A stretch of 64,000 nucleotides of DNA, taken from positions 124,001 through 188,000 of the forward strand of contig WRBC01000003.1 in NCBI GenBank assembly GCA_009779855.1, in the 5' to 3' direction. The notes under the pieces were generated by a model. It made no database searches and was not told the DNA's origin. It worked only from the letters and a program-made list of their open reading frames with translations. Source of the stretch: Coriobacteriia bacterium. GTDB lineage: Bacteria > Actinomycetota > Coriobacteriia > WRKU01 > WQUG01. Shown in pieces: positions 17,581 through 26,575 of the stretch (position 1 is the stretch's first letter; each line of letters opens with the position of its first letter). A program made the translations under genes and the position numbers.

Positions 17581-19107
17581 GTGGCACGCTTTGTAAATGA
17601 GCCTTCCCGTACCTTCAATGAATACCTTCTTATTCCTAGTTTTTCTGGTCGTGACTGCACGGCAGCAAATGTCAGCCTAAAGACTCCTTTGGTGAAGTAT
17701 CGCGTGGGGGAAACTCCAGATCTTAGCCTTAATATTCCTCTGACTAGCGCCATTATGCAGTCAGTCTCAGGAGATCGCATGGCAATAGCTCTAGCAAAGG
17801 AAGGTGGGATTTCCTTTATTTTTGGTGCACAGAGCATCGAAGATCAGGCGGCTATGGTGGCACGTGTAAAGGATCATAAGTCAGGCTTTGTTCGCTCTGA
17901 TAGTAATGTTGGTCCTGACGCCACTTTGTCAGATATTCTAGAAATGAGGGAAAGAACTGGTCATTCGACGGTGGCTGTTACAGAGGATGGGACCTCGCAA
18001 GGTAAGCTTATCGGCATTGTAACGGGGCGCGACTATCGTGTAAGTCGTATGAGTCCTGACGATAAGGTAGCCGACTTTATGACCTCACGTGATGACCTAG
18101 TTTGTGGTTTTGATGGTATGACTATCTCGCAAGCAAATGACATGATTTGGGACAATAAGCTCAACGCTTTACCTGTGCTTGATAATCAGGACAGGCTTAC
18201 TCATTTTGTGTTTCGCAAAGACTACGACAGCCATAAATCGAATCCAAGCGCTGTGGTCGATACTAATAAAAGTTATCTGGTAGGCGCTGGCATCAATACT
18301 CATGATTATCGTGAGCGCATCCCAGCATTGGTGGATGCAGGAGTTGATGTGCTGTGTATTGACTCGTCAGAGGGTCATAGTATCTGGCAGGCAGATACTA
18401 TTGCTTTTGTCCGTGATAATTACGGTGATAAGGTAAAGATTGGCGCAGGTAATGTAGTGGACGCGGAAGGTTTCCGCTATCTGGCAGATGCTGGAGCAGA
18501 CTTTGTCAAAGTTGGCATTGGTGGCGGTAGTATATGTATTACCCGCGAGCAAAAAGGAATCGGTCGTGGCCAGGCAAGTGCGGTAGTTGATGTGGCTGCT
18601 GCTCGTGACCAGTATGCAGAAGAGACAGGCGTTTATGTGCCCCTCTGCTCTGATGGCGGAATTGTTTTTGATTATCATATGACCTTGGCCTTGGCCATGG
18701 GCGCAGACTTTCTTATGTTAGGTCGTTACTTTGCGCGCTTTGATGAGAGCCCTACGCCGCGCATCAATTACAACGGTGCCTATGTAAAGGAATACTGGGG
18801 TGAGGGAAGCAATCGTGCCCGTAACTGGCAGCGCTATGGTGAAGGCGAAGAGGGTACGGCCTCAAAGGATAAGTCAAAGTTGACCTTCGAAGAGGGTGTT
18901 GACTCTTACGTGCCTTACGCGGGAAATCTAAAAGACAACGTAAGCACTTCACTTGCAAAAGTTAAATCCACAATGGCGAACTGTGGAGTACTTGATATAG
19001 CATCCCTGCAAAAGGAAGCAAAGATAACACTTGTCTCGGCAACAAGTATTGTCGAGGGCGGCGCCCATGATGTCATCTTGCGAAATCAATCCCGCGATAT
19101 GCGCTAG
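17581..19107 (+). CDS. guaB: IMP dehydrogenase, Tritrichomonas-type
   Basis: A 508-residue IMPDH that oxidises IMP to XMP in guanine nucleotide synthesis. The TIM barrel carries catalytic Cys319 in [12 protein letters not shown] and the mobile-flap Arg418-Tyr419 in RARNWQRY; two CBS motifs sit at about residues 105-220. These residue numbers are identical to those known for the Tritrichomonas foetus enzyme, and long blocks ([31 protein letters not shown]) match it as I remember it, whereas ordinary bacterial GuaB has GPGSICTTR. GTG start at 17581 after AAAGGA. It stands alone between a terminator and an ABC pair. Confidence 0.93.
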   Translation: MARFVNEPSRTFNEYLLIPSFSGRDCTAANVSLKTPLVKYRVGETPDLSLNIPLTSAIMQSVSGDRMAIALAKEGGISFIFGAQSIEDQAAMVARVKDHKSGFVRSDSNVGPDATLSDILEMRERTGHSTVAVTEDGTSQGKLIGIVTGRDYRVSRMSPDDKVADFMTSRDDLVCGFDGMTISQANDMIWDNKLNALPVLDNQDRLTHFVFRKDYDSHKSNPSAVVDTNKSYLVGAGINTHDYRERIPALVDAGVDVLCIDSSEGHSIWQADTIAFVRDNYGDKVKIGAGNVVDAEGFRYLADAGADFVKVGIGGGSICITREQKGIGRGQASAVVDVAAARDQYAEETGVYVPLCSDGGIVFDYHMTLALAMGADFLMLGRYFARFDESPTPRINYNGAYVKEYWGEGSNRARNWQRYGEGEEGTASKDKSKLTFEEGVDSYVPYAGNLKDNVSTSLAKVKSTMANCGVLDIASLQKEAKITLVSATSIVEGGAHDVILRNQSRDMR

Positions 19108-19138
19108 CAATAAAGCTAGCTCTATCGTTTATTAAGTT

Positions 19139-19933
19139 ATGAGTATAACCACTAAGCAGACCAGCAGACCTACAAAATGTCGTGCAGCTATAGAGTTACA
19201 TGACGTTAGTCTGTGCTATAAAACTGCCCAGAAAGAGACTTTAGCCATTGATGGCCTGTCCTTGATGGTTGAGCAGGGTGAGCCCATTGCGATCATCGGG
19301 GCAAGTGGTTGCGGAAAGACAAGCCTTCTTAATTTGATTGCTGGTCTGCGTAAGCCTACGACAGGTACGGTGTCAGTCAAGGGTGAATCTGTAGTAGGTC
19401 CGCGCAAACAAACCTCGCTGATTTTACAAGACTACGGCCTGCTTCCCTGGAAGACAGTGCTAGATAATGCCGCGTTAGGTCTCTCAATTCAAAAGATCCC
19501 TCGTAAGACAGCGCGAAAAAAAGCGATGGAGGCTTTGCGCGTAGTGGGCATTGAGGACTTTGCTACATCTTATCCGCGTGAACTTTCTGGTGGCATGCGT
19601 CAGCGTCTTGCTATGGCACGTGCTATGGCTTTAGAGACTGACATTATGCTGATGGATGAACCTCTCTCTGCGCTAGATGCACTAACGAGGGAAGAACTGC
19701 AGAATGTGTTACTTGATTTATGGCAAAGTGAGTCCTATGCGCAAATTCTTGTAACTCACTCTATTGAAGAGGCAGTACTTTTGGGCAGGCGTATTGTACT
19801 TATGACTCCGCGTCCTGGCAAAATTCGTACAATCATAGACAATCCAGAAATGGGCACACGTGAATATAGGCAGAGCGCCATTTTCCACGAAAGGTGTACC
19901 CATTTGCGCGAACTTCTTCTAGGTGATAAGTGA
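19139..19933 (+). CDS. ABC transporter ATPase, NitT/TauT family
   Basis: A 264-residue nucleotide-binding subunit: Walker A GASGCGKTS, Q-loop LQDYGLLPW, signature LSGGMRQRLAMARA, Walker B IMLMDEPLSALD and H-loop VTHSIEEA. The Q-loop and LPW belong to the nitrate/sulfonate/taurine/thiamine-precursor group. It forms a pair with the next permease (TGATG overlap). The substrate-binding protein normally encoded beside such pairs is absent. Confidence 0.9.
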   Translation: MSITTKQTSRPTKCRAAIELHDVSLCYKTAQKETLAIDGLSLMVEQGEPIAIIGASGCGKTSLLNLIAGLRKPTTGTVSVKGESVVGPRKQTSLILQDYGLLPWKTVLDNAALGLSIQKIPRKTARKKAMEALRVVGIEDFATSYPRELSGGMRQRLAMARAMALETDIMLMDEPLSALDALTREELQNVLLDLWQSESYAQILVTHSIEEAVLLGRRIVLMTPRPGKIRTIIDNPEMGTREYRQSAIFHERCTHLRELLLGDK

Positions 19934-20685
19934 TGAAGGCACGGCTGCAAAGGGTTATCGGTTATCTGACTGCGACTGTTGCGGTTTTGTTGGGATGGGC
20001 AGCTATATCACTAATTATTGATAACCCGGCTCTTCCTTTGCCGACTACGGCAGTGCAACAGTTCATTGCACTTTTCCCCGAGATGTTGCCGCATATAGGA
20101 ATATCGTTCTACCGTATTGTCATATCCATGGTTTTGGGCACTATAGCAGGAACAATACTGGGTTTAATTATTGGCCGTAGCACTAAGCTTGATGCTGTTG
20201 GGGCTCCGCTGCTATATGTTCTTTATCCAGTACCAAAGATTGTTTTTGTGCCGGTACTTATGGTTCTTCTGGGGTTGGGTAATGCCCCAGCAATTGTTCT
20301 TATTTCGACAGTCATTTTCTTTCAGACCGTCGTAACTGCACGTGCGGCTGCAAAGAGTATTTCTCCTGATCTTGTGGCGAGCGTACGTTCTTTGGGGGCT
20401 AGTAAGCTTGATGTTGCGCGTCATGTAGTTTTTCCTTCAGCCTTGCCAAGTATCTTTACAGCACTGCGCATCAGTGCGGGCACAGCTGTAGCAGTGCTCT
20501 TTGTAGTTGAGTCTATAGCGGGAAATACAGGCGTTGGCTTTTACATAGTTAACGCTTGGGGACGCATTGATTACGCGACTATGTTCGCAGGAATAATAGC
20601 TATGGCGCTAATGGGTGTATTTCTTTATGAGGTAATTAATTTTGTGGAAAATAGGCTTGTTCCTTGGGCACCGAAGCCTGAATAA
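19933..20685 (+). CDS. ABC transporter permease, NitT/TauT family
   Basis: A 250-residue protein with about six membrane helices. The EAA loop is in SVRSLGASKLDVARHVVFPSALP, where the ATPase docks; GRIDYATMFAGI and the ending LVPW are typical of SsuC/TauC/ThiX-like permeases. ATG 19933 overlaps the ATPase stop. The transported solute cannot be read from the sequence. Confidence 0.9.
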   Translation: MKARLQRVIGYLTATVAVLLGWAAISLIIDNPALPLPTTAVQQFIALFPEMLPHIGISFYRIVISMVLGTIAGTILGLIIGRSTKLDAVGAPLLYVLYPVPKIVFVPVLMVLLGLGNAPAIVLISTVIFFQTVVTARAAAKSISPDLVASVRSLGASKLDVARHVVFPSALPSIFTALRISAGTAVAVLFVVESIAGNTGVGFYIVNAWGRIDYATMFAGIIAMALMGVFLYEVINFVENRLVPWAPKPE

Positions 20686-20717
20686 TCTATCCGTATGAAT
20701 TTAATACGAATTCAAGC

Positions 20718-20745
20718 TTCAAATTAGTGCTTCTTATGCTAGAAT
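20718..20745 (+). promoter_or_regulatory. Promoter of rpsA
   Basis: TTCAAA (20718-20723), a 16-base spacer and extended -10 TGcTAGAAT (20737-20745). The predicted leader is about 145 bases, unusually long here. Confidence 0.5.
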
Positions 20746-20872
20746 TGCAAATCCAGCTGACTCTAAAGGGGGGTCGGCATGATGCAATTACCCCGATTAT
20801 TGAACCTGTAGGTAAGGCTTTTGTTTTAGTTCGAAAAACAGATTTTCACTACTGACAAGCAGGAATGAACGA

Positions 20873-20897
20873 TTGGGGCCCATAGAAAGGGGTCCAA
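20873..20897 (+). promoter_or_regulatory. Hairpin touching the rpsA start and covering its ribosome binding site
   Basis: TTGGGGCCC (20873-20881) can pair with GGGGTCCAA (20889-20897) with one G-T pair and one mismatch; the loop contains AGAAA of the Shine-Dalgarno AGAAAGGGG and the stem ends at the ATG. The leader also holds a G6 run at 20768-20773 and a CCCC partner near 20792. Such a fold could allow S1 to control its own translation, as in Escherichia coli; inference. Confidence 0.35.
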
Positions 20898-22265
20898 ATG
20901 GGTGACCAAGGTTTTGCAGTAACCTTTGAAAAGGTCGACTTAACTCAAGATGAGATGGAGCAATTCATCGATACTACCCTCACAAGCTTTGAGGATGGCG
21001 ATCTGGTTAAGGGAACTGTGGTCAAAATCGAGCACGATGAGGTGCTTGTTGACATTGGTTATAAGTCCGAAGGCGTTATTCCTGCACGTGAACTTACTAT
21101 TCGCAAGGATGTAAATCCAGCTGATCTTGTGGCTGTTGGCGATGATGTCGAGGCACTTGTTCTTCAAAAAGAAGATAAAGAAGGTCGCCTCATCCTGTCG
21201 AAGAAGCGCGCTGAATACGAACGTGCTTGGGCAGATGTGGAGCGCTACTTCCAGTCAAGTGAAATTGTTGAAGGTGAAGTTATTGAAATCGTTAAGGGTG
21301 GTCTAATCGTAGACATTGGTCTTCGCGGATTCCTGCCTGCTTCACTTGTGGACTTGCGCCGTGTTAAAGACCTACAGTCTTTCCTTGGTGAAAAGATTGA
21401 GTCTCGCGTAATCGAGATGGATCGTCACCGCAACAACGTTGTTCTTTCACGTCGCGTCATCCTAGAAGAAGGACGCAAGGCCGACCGTGGCGAGATCCTT
21501 AGCAAGCTGCAAGAGGGCATGATTCTGCCAGGAACTATCTCAAGCATTGTAGACTTTGGTGCCTTCGTAGACTTAGGTGGCATTGATGGTCTGGTTCACA
21601 TTAGCGAACTGTCATGGGGTCATATTACTCACCCCAACGAAGTTGTTAAGGTGGGTGACCAGGTAGAGGTTAAGGTCCTTGATGTTAACGTAAAACGTGA
21701 GCGCATCTCTCTAGGTCTGAAGCAGACACAGGAAGATCCGTGGAAGGCGTTGGTCAGCAAGTTCCCTATTGACTCAATCGTTGATGGCAAGGTCACCAAG
21801 CTAGTGCCCTTCGGTATCTTTGTAGATCTAGGAAACAGCGTAGAAGGTCTAGTTCACATTAGTGAACTTGCGCGTGGTCACGTAGATACGCCAGATCAGG
21901 TGGTAGCTGTAGGTGATGAAATCAAGGTCAAGGTTATGAACATTGACGAAGAGCGTCGCCGTGTATCACTCTCAATGCGTGCTGCTGCAGAAGACTTAGG
22001 CTTTGAAATTGAAGTCAAGAAGAAGGAAACTGCAGAAGAGGTAGCTGACGAGATTGTCGAAGAAGTAGCCGAGGTAGTAGAGGCTGTTGAGCAGGCAGAA
22101 GCTGAAGTTGCTGAGACTGCAGAGGTTGCTGCAGAGATTACAGCAGATGAAGCAAAGGAAGCGGATGCCGAAGAGGCAGAAGCAGCCGCTGAAGTACAGG
22201 CAGAGGCGGAAGAAGTAGCGGAAGCTATTGTCACTGAAGCAGAAAGTGCTACAGACGAGAAGTAA
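20898..22265 (+). CDS. rpsA: 30S ribosomal protein S1
   Basis: A 455-residue protein with four S1 (OB-fold) repeats at about residues 34-105, 120-190, 208-276 and 293-362; the third and fourth have the canonical GAFVDLGGIDGLVHISEL pattern. Four repeats are the actinobacterial form (six in E. coli). The last 90 residues form a low-complexity Glu/Ala tail. S1 brings mRNA to the 30S subunit. It has its own promoter and a strong terminator. Confidence 0.95.
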   Translation: MGDQGFAVTFEKVDLTQDEMEQFIDTTLTSFEDGDLVKGTVVKIEHDEVLVDIGYKSEGVIPARELTIRKDVNPADLVAVGDDVEALVLQKEDKEGRLILSKKRAEYERAWADVERYFQSSEIVEGEVIEIVKGGLIVDIGLRGFLPASLVDLRRVKDLQSFLGEKIESRVIEMDRHRNNVVLSRRVILEEGRKADRGEILSKLQEGMILPGTISSIVDFGAFVDLGGIDGLVHISELSWGHITHPNEVVKVGDQVEVKVLDVNVKRERISLGLKQTQEDPWKALVSKFPIDSIVDGKVTKLVPFGIFVDLGNSVEGLVHISELARGHVDTPDQVVAVGDEIKVKVMNIDEERRRVSLSMRAAAEDLGFEIEVKKKETAEEVADEIVEEVAEVVEAVEQAEAEVAETAEVAAEITADEAKEADAEEAEAAAEVQAEAEEVAEAIVTEAESATDEK

Positions 22266-22285
22266 TGAGCTTGCTGACATAAGGT

Positions 22286-22366
22286 CGCTTGCTTATAAAG
22301 AGGGCAAGCGATGGTACTAAAAGTACATTAGACACCACCGCGAAGATAACATGCGGTGGTGTTTTT
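22286..22366 (+). terminator. Hairpin and rho-independent terminator after rpsA
   Basis: A first stem CGCTTGC/GCAAGCG (22286-22292, 22304-22310) is followed by the main terminator: ACACCACCGC (22332-22341) pairs perfectly with GCGGTGGTGT (22353-22362), then TTTT. Confidence 0.85.
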
Positions 22367-22400
22367 AGTGGTTCGTATAGAAATGGGATGAATATTTGAA

Positions 22401-23846
22401 ATGAACAGAGAGCTATTGGTTTCGATTAATATAAACGAACGTTGGCTTACCGTAGCAAATTTCGCTCGCGAAGTAGGTATGCAGGCAGCGTATCATATAG
22501 GTGTTTTGGGCTATGCAGCTTTCGGTTTCGGTGGAGACGCCACAACTGTAATGGCAGTAATGTTAATGTTAAACCTCTCGGGGATGGTGGGGAGCATCAT
22601 CGGAGGAAGCATTGTCGATAAGATAGGTCCACGTAAAACAGTTCTCTGGGCATCTATCTTTGTGACGATTATTTGCTTGATAGCGGGACTTACCCATGGC
22701 AATGTAACTGCCTTTGTGATATTTGCAGCATTCTTTGGACTTGCAACAACAATACTTAACACGGCCTACACCTCTTTTGCGCCTTATCTAGAGCGCAGTA
22801 AATCAGGACTGCGTCGAGTGAATTCTTTTCTCACTATCGGTGCTTTTATTGCCGTAGTGGTAGGTCCAGCACTAGGGGCAATAGTGACGGGAAGACTTCC
22901 CGTTTACAGTGTATTTATTCTAATGGCAATTGTTACTGTGGCGGCAGCACTCATTATTTTGCGAGTCAAAGAGAAGCATGCACCTAAGGATGACGAAGCA
23001 GATGACGAAGTATCTGAAGATGATTTAGTCTTTGGGGAAACGGAATACAGTCATGCGCTGGAATTTGAGGCTGAAAAGGAGGCGCGTGAACATGGTATTA
23101 CTTTAACTGATCCTGTGCGCGTGACTTCAACAAGTCTTACGGCAGGAACAGCTTTCACGGGACGCAATGCCTCAAAGCGCAGAGTAAAGAAGAGCGGTCC
23201 TTTTGGTGAAGCATTAGAGGGTTGGAATATTATTAGAAAGTCACGAAATCTGCGTTACTATCTGATGATTGCTGTTGGTATGGTTTTTGGTTTCGGTGCG
23301 TTTGATGCCTTAGAGCCCGTTTATTTTTACCAAATTTTGCAGGTAGATATCTCCATGCTTGGCTGGATTTATGCTGTTGGTGGGGTTGGACTTATTGTGG
23401 GTGTCATTCTGCTTGCAGCGTTTCCTTTAAAGTGGGTTAATGCGCGACTTCTAATAGTGTTACTTGTGATTTGTGGCATAGGCTCTATTGCCTATATCGC
23501 AACCTTAAATTTGTGGTGGGTCGCTGCTGGACAAATGGTTCTGGGTTTTGCTTTTGGAGTCTTTGATCCCCTGTTGCGGACGATGGTTCAAGCTGACTCT
23601 CCGCTAAAGGCAGTGGGACGTGTGTTAGGTACTATTAATATGTTTACCTTAGGTTTATTGCTGATTCCCTTGGTGCTTGCTCCCTGGTTATCAAATTTAT
23701 TTGGAGTACAACAAGTATTAATAGTTGCGGGCGCATTGCCAATTGTCTTTGGGTTGTTGTTATATCCTAGCGGCAAGCGCGTTGACAAAGATGCTGCTGC
23801 TGATGGAAGCAGGCGACAGATTGAGAGTGTCAGTGCTCTAGATTAA
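22401..23846 (+). CDS. MFS transporter
   Basis: A 481-residue protein with about 12 membrane helices in two blocks. DKIGPRKT is the loop 2-3 motif of the major facilitator superfamily. The central cytoplasmic loop is long (about 75 residues, acidic then basic: DDEADDEVSEDD to SKRRVKKSG). It resembles exporters of the MFS_3 group, yet substrate and direction cannot be told. No good Shine-Dalgarno is visible before ATG 22401. Confidence 0.85.
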   Translation: MNRELLVSININERWLTVANFAREVGMQAAYHIGVLGYAAFGFGGDATTVMAVMLMLNLSGMVGSIIGGSIVDKIGPRKTVLWASIFVTIICLIAGLTHGNVTAFVIFAAFFGLATTILNTAYTSFAPYLERSKSGLRRVNSFLTIGAFIAVVVGPALGAIVTGRLPVYSVFILMAIVTVAAALIILRVKEKHAPKDDEADDEVSEDDLVFGETEYSHALEFEAEKEAREHGITLTDPVRVTSTSLTAGTAFTGRNASKRRVKKSGPFGEALEGWNIIRKSRNLRYYLMIAVGMVFGFGAFDALEPVYFYQILQVDISMLGWIYAVGGVGLIVGVILLAAFPLKWVNARLLIVLLVICGIGSIAYIATLNLWWVAAGQMVLGFAFGVFDPLLRTMVQADSPLKAVGRVLGTINMFTLGLLLIPLVLAPWLSNLFGVQQVLIVAGALPIVFGLLLYPSGKRVDKDAAADGSRRQIESVSALD

Positions 23847-23922
23847 TTGAACTTACCTTACTCCAGATCAAAGAATGCAGGACCGTGTTGCCGGTGAATA
23901 ATTGTTAGAAACCTTCCTTATG

Positions 23923-23954
23923 ATATGATGTATACACTTTTGTATACATCATAT
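23923..23954 (+). promoter_or_regulatory. Palindromic operator before the alpha-oxoamine synthase gene
   Basis: ATATGATGTATACA (23923-23936) and its exact reverse complement (23941-23954) flank CTTT. The core TGTATACA is repeated in both arms. The palindrome contains -10-like TATGAT/TATACA and ends 16 bases before the start, so it is placed to block transcription. No regulator gene is adjacent. Confidence 0.6.
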
Positions 23955-23970
23955 CTATGGAGGAAACGTA

Positions 23971-25185
23971 ATGTCAGAAATTCGCCAATTTGACGATGCA
24001 ATCAGCGCACGTTTAGAAGCCTTTGAGCAGCGCTACCAAATGCTTAAAGCGGCAAATCGCTACTTTTACCTGCAGCCCGTAGTAGGCAAGGTCAATAATC
24101 GTGTGACTATGGTAGGCGGCCGCGAGCTTATTATGCTGGCATCTTATTCTTATTTAGGCCTTATGGGGCATGAGGGTATCGAGGCTGCTGCAAAGCAAGC
24201 CATTGATGAGTACGGTACAGGCGCCGGCGGTGTGCGTCTACTTACAGGCACAACCGACCTTCATGAGCGCCTAGAAGGACGTATTGCTCGCTACTCTAAG
24301 CGTGAGGATGCAGCAGTTTACTCGTCAGGATTCTTGACTAATATTGCAATCATAACAGCACTCCTTACTTCGAAAGACATGGTTGTAATGGATAAGCTTG
24401 ATCATGCGTCCATTGTAGATGGCTGCATGCTGTCAGGGGCGCGTTGGCGCACATTCCGTCACAACGACATGGATCACTTAGAGAGCATTTTGCGTCGCGC
24501 GAAAGGCAAGTATGAGTCGACCATGGTTGTTGTGGACTCTGTCTATTCGATGGACGGAGACATGTGCGATCTGCCAGCATTGCGCCGTATTTGTGACGAA
24601 TACGGTGCTCGCCTGATGGTGGATGAGGCCCACTCAGTCGGGGCTTTGGGTGCAACAGGTCGCGGCATCGAAGAGCATTTTGACATGGAGGGGTCCATCG
24701 ACATTAAGATGGGAACACTCTCGAAGGCCATTCCATCTGTTGGTGGCTATGTGGCTGGAGACCGCAAACTGATTAACTTCCTAAAACATAACTCGCGTCC
24801 CTTTATTTTCAGTGCAGGACTACCACCGGCTCAATGTGCGGCAGCCATCGCAGCTTTCGATGTAATCGAAAATGAGCCTGAGCGCGTGCAGCGTCTGCAG
24901 GCTGTTCAGGGTGATTATGCGCGAGGACTGATGGATCTAGGCTTTAACACCATGGAGACAAGCACAGCAATCGTGCCTGTACACATTGGTGATGAGATGA
25001 AGACGCTCGACCTGACAGCCAGACTGTTCGAGTTAGGAATCTTCGTATGTCCCATAGTTCATCCAGCAGTGCCAAAGGGAACAGAACGCCTACGTACCTG
25101 TCTCATGGCGACCCACACAGAAGAAGATTTAGCCACGATTTTTGAGATGTTCGAAAAAGCAGGCAAAGAACTCGATATTATTTAA
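23971..25185 (+). CDS. Alpha-oxoamine synthase (glycine C-acetyltransferase / AONS / serine palmitoyltransferase-like)
   Basis: A 404-residue PLP enzyme. The Schiff-base lysine is Lys252 in GTLSKAIPSVGGY, with Asp218 and His221 in VDEAHSVGALG and the GTGAGGVRLLTGT glycine-rich block. The family condenses an amino acid (Gly, Ala, Ser) with an acyl-CoA or acyl-ACP and releases CO2. No biotin, threonine-degradation or sphingolipid genes lie nearby, so the substrate pair is open. GGAGG precedes ATG 23971 well. Confidence 0.88.
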   Translation: MSEIRQFDDAISARLEAFEQRYQMLKAANRYFYLQPVVGKVNNRVTMVGGRELIMLASYSYLGLMGHEGIEAAAKQAIDEYGTGAGGVRLLTGTTDLHERLEGRIARYSKREDAAVYSSGFLTNIAIITALLTSKDMVVMDKLDHASIVDGCMLSGARWRTFRHNDMDHLESILRRAKGKYESTMVVVDSVYSMDGDMCDLPALRRICDEYGARLMVDEAHSVGALGATGRGIEEHFDMEGSIDIKMGTLSKAIPSVGGYVAGDRKLINFLKHNSRPFIFSAGLPPAQCAAAIAAFDVIENEPERVQRLQAVQGDYARGLMDLGFNTMETSTAIVPVHIGDEMKTLDLTARLFELGIFVCPIVHPAVPKGTERLRTCLMATHTEEDLATIFEMFEKAGKELDII

Positions 25186-25210
25186 GTCTTTAACAGGCTT
25201 GGAGGGAAGA

Positions 25211-25240
25211 GCACTCGCTGCTAGGCAGTGGGTGCCCTTT
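25211..25240 (+). terminator. Terminator-like hairpin
   Basis: GCACTCGCTGC (25211-25221) pairs with GCAGTGGGTGC (25225-25235) with two G-T pairs, followed by CCTTTGTTGTT. The T-run is interrupted, so strength is doubtful. Confidence 0.5.
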
Positions 25241-25285
25241 GTTGTTGATCTTATTCTTGCGAAGAATGGCTCTATGCATTTGACT

Positions 25286-25294
25286 TGATACAAT
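25286..25294 (+). promoter_or_regulatory. Promoter of coaBC giving a leaderless mRNA
   Basis: TGaTACAAT ends 7 bases before the ATG at 25302, so transcription should begin at or one base before the A of the start codon. No Shine-Dalgarno sequence is present between them, which fits leaderless translation. Confidence 0.5.
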
Positions 25295-25301
25295 AATCCT
25301 C

Positions 25302-26552
25302 ATGGGAAATTTGAAGAGAAAAACTATCCTCCTAGGGATTTCGGGTGGCATTGCTGCTTATAAGATGTGTGATTTGGCGCGTCAATTGGTGCGTGCAAGT
25401 TATAACGTTAAAGTCATTATGACGCAGCATGCAGCAAAGTTCGTAGGTCCTGCGACCTTTCGTTCGCTTACGGGTAACCCTGTGGCGCTTGATCTCTTTG
25501 ATGATCCGGCAGCACCCATCAACCATATTAGTCTTGCAGAAGAGGCTGACCTTTTTCTTATCGCGCCTGCAACTGCAAACGTCATCGCAAAGTTAGCGCA
25601 TGGTCGCGCGGATGATTTGCTGACCACAACAGCACTTGCTTATCAGGGACAGCTGCTAGTCGCACCAGCCATGAATACGCAGATGTATCTTGACTCTGTT
25701 ACGCAGGAAAATCTTGCTACTTTAACTGCCCGCGGAGCTCAGTTAATCGGCCCAGCCTCAGGTGAGCTCGCCTGTGGGGATAGTGGTCCTGGTCGCATGG
25801 TTGAGGCGCAGACCCTTTTTGGGATAATCGAGGATTCTATACAGACTAGCGATTGGCTGGCGGGTAAAAAAGTACTTATTAGTGCAGGATCTACTCAGGA
25901 ATACCTTGACCCTGTGCGTTATCTAACTAATCGATCTTCAGGCAAGATGGGTACAGCTTTGACGCGCGCAGCCCTGCAGGCAGGCGCAGAAGTTCAGTTA
26001 GTCCTAGGGCCAGCTAGTGCGGCCGTACCTGTTGACAAGCGATTGGCGTGTACAAGGGTAGTGACTGCTGATGAAATGTGTGCTGCAATGATAAGCTTTG
26101 CTTTAGAAGCGAATCTCATAATTTGTTCAGCAGCAGTGTCAGACTATCGTCCCGCTAAAAAAGCTAGTATAAAAATCAAGAAACGGCAAAGCCAGCTAGG
26201 GCAAACCAATCAGCAAGATACACAGGTACTAGAGTTAGTCCAAAATCCTGATATTCTTGCAAAGTTGGGCCGCATGAAAATAGAGAAGACCTTGAAGGCA
26301 GACACCATCCTTGTGGGTTTCGCTGCAGAAACCAATAACCTCGAGGACAATGCTCAAGCAAAATTAGAGCGCAAAGGTGCAGACTACATTATTGCAAACG
26401 ACGTATCACGTGCAGACATAGGCTTTGAATCTACTGAAAACGAAGTGCGCATATTTAGCAAGGCAGCACCAGAGGCGGATACACTTCTTCCTAAAACTTC
26501 AAAAACTCAACTTGCTCGTCAAATTTTACAGAGAGTTTATCCTCTCAGCTAA
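25302..26552 (+). CDS. coaBC: Bifunctional phosphopantothenoylcysteine decarboxylase / phosphopantothenate-cysteine ligase
   Basis: A 416-residue CoaBC. The flavoprotein decarboxylase part (1-180) has GISGGIAAYK, the active-site His in INHISLA, PAMNTQMY and the substrate-flap Cys in LACGDSGPGRM. The ligase part (190-416) has SAGSTQEYLDPVRYLTNRSS and ANDVSR. It makes 4'-phosphopantetheine for coenzyme A and, indirectly, for the ACP encoded upstream. It appears leaderless. Confidence 0.95.
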   Translation: MGNLKRKTILLGISGGIAAYKMCDLARQLVRASYNVKVIMTQHAAKFVGPATFRSLTGNPVALDLFDDPAAPINHISLAEEADLFLIAPATANVIAKLAHGRADDLLTTTALAYQGQLLVAPAMNTQMYLDSVTQENLATLTARGAQLIGPASGELACGDSGPGRMVEAQTLFGIIEDSIQTSDWLAGKKVLISAGSTQEYLDPVRYLTNRSSGKMGTALTRAALQAGAEVQLVLGPASAAVPVDKRLACTRVVTADEMCAAMISFALEANLIICSAAVSDYRPAKKASIKIKKRQSQLGQTNQQDTQVLELVQNPDILAKLGRMKIEKTLKADTILVGFAAETNNLEDNAQAKLERKGADYIIANDVSRADIGFESTENEVRIFSKAAPEADTLLPKTSKTQLARQILQRVYPLS

Positions 26553-26555
26553 ACA

Positions 26556-26564
26556 TGCTAAACT
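26556..26564 (+). promoter_or_regulatory. Promoter of the tRNA-Pro gene
   Basis: TGcTAAACT is an extended -10 that starts 4 bases after the coaBC stop and predicts initiation near 26571, 5 bases before mature tRNA. Confidence 0.4.
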
Positions 26565-26575
26565 AGCATCCGCGT

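Noticed and set aside
19104-19126. GCTAGC-AATAAA-GCTAGC hairpin after guaB as a terminator
   Set aside because: Only 6 bp with an interrupted T-run; the ABC genes may well be read through from guaB.
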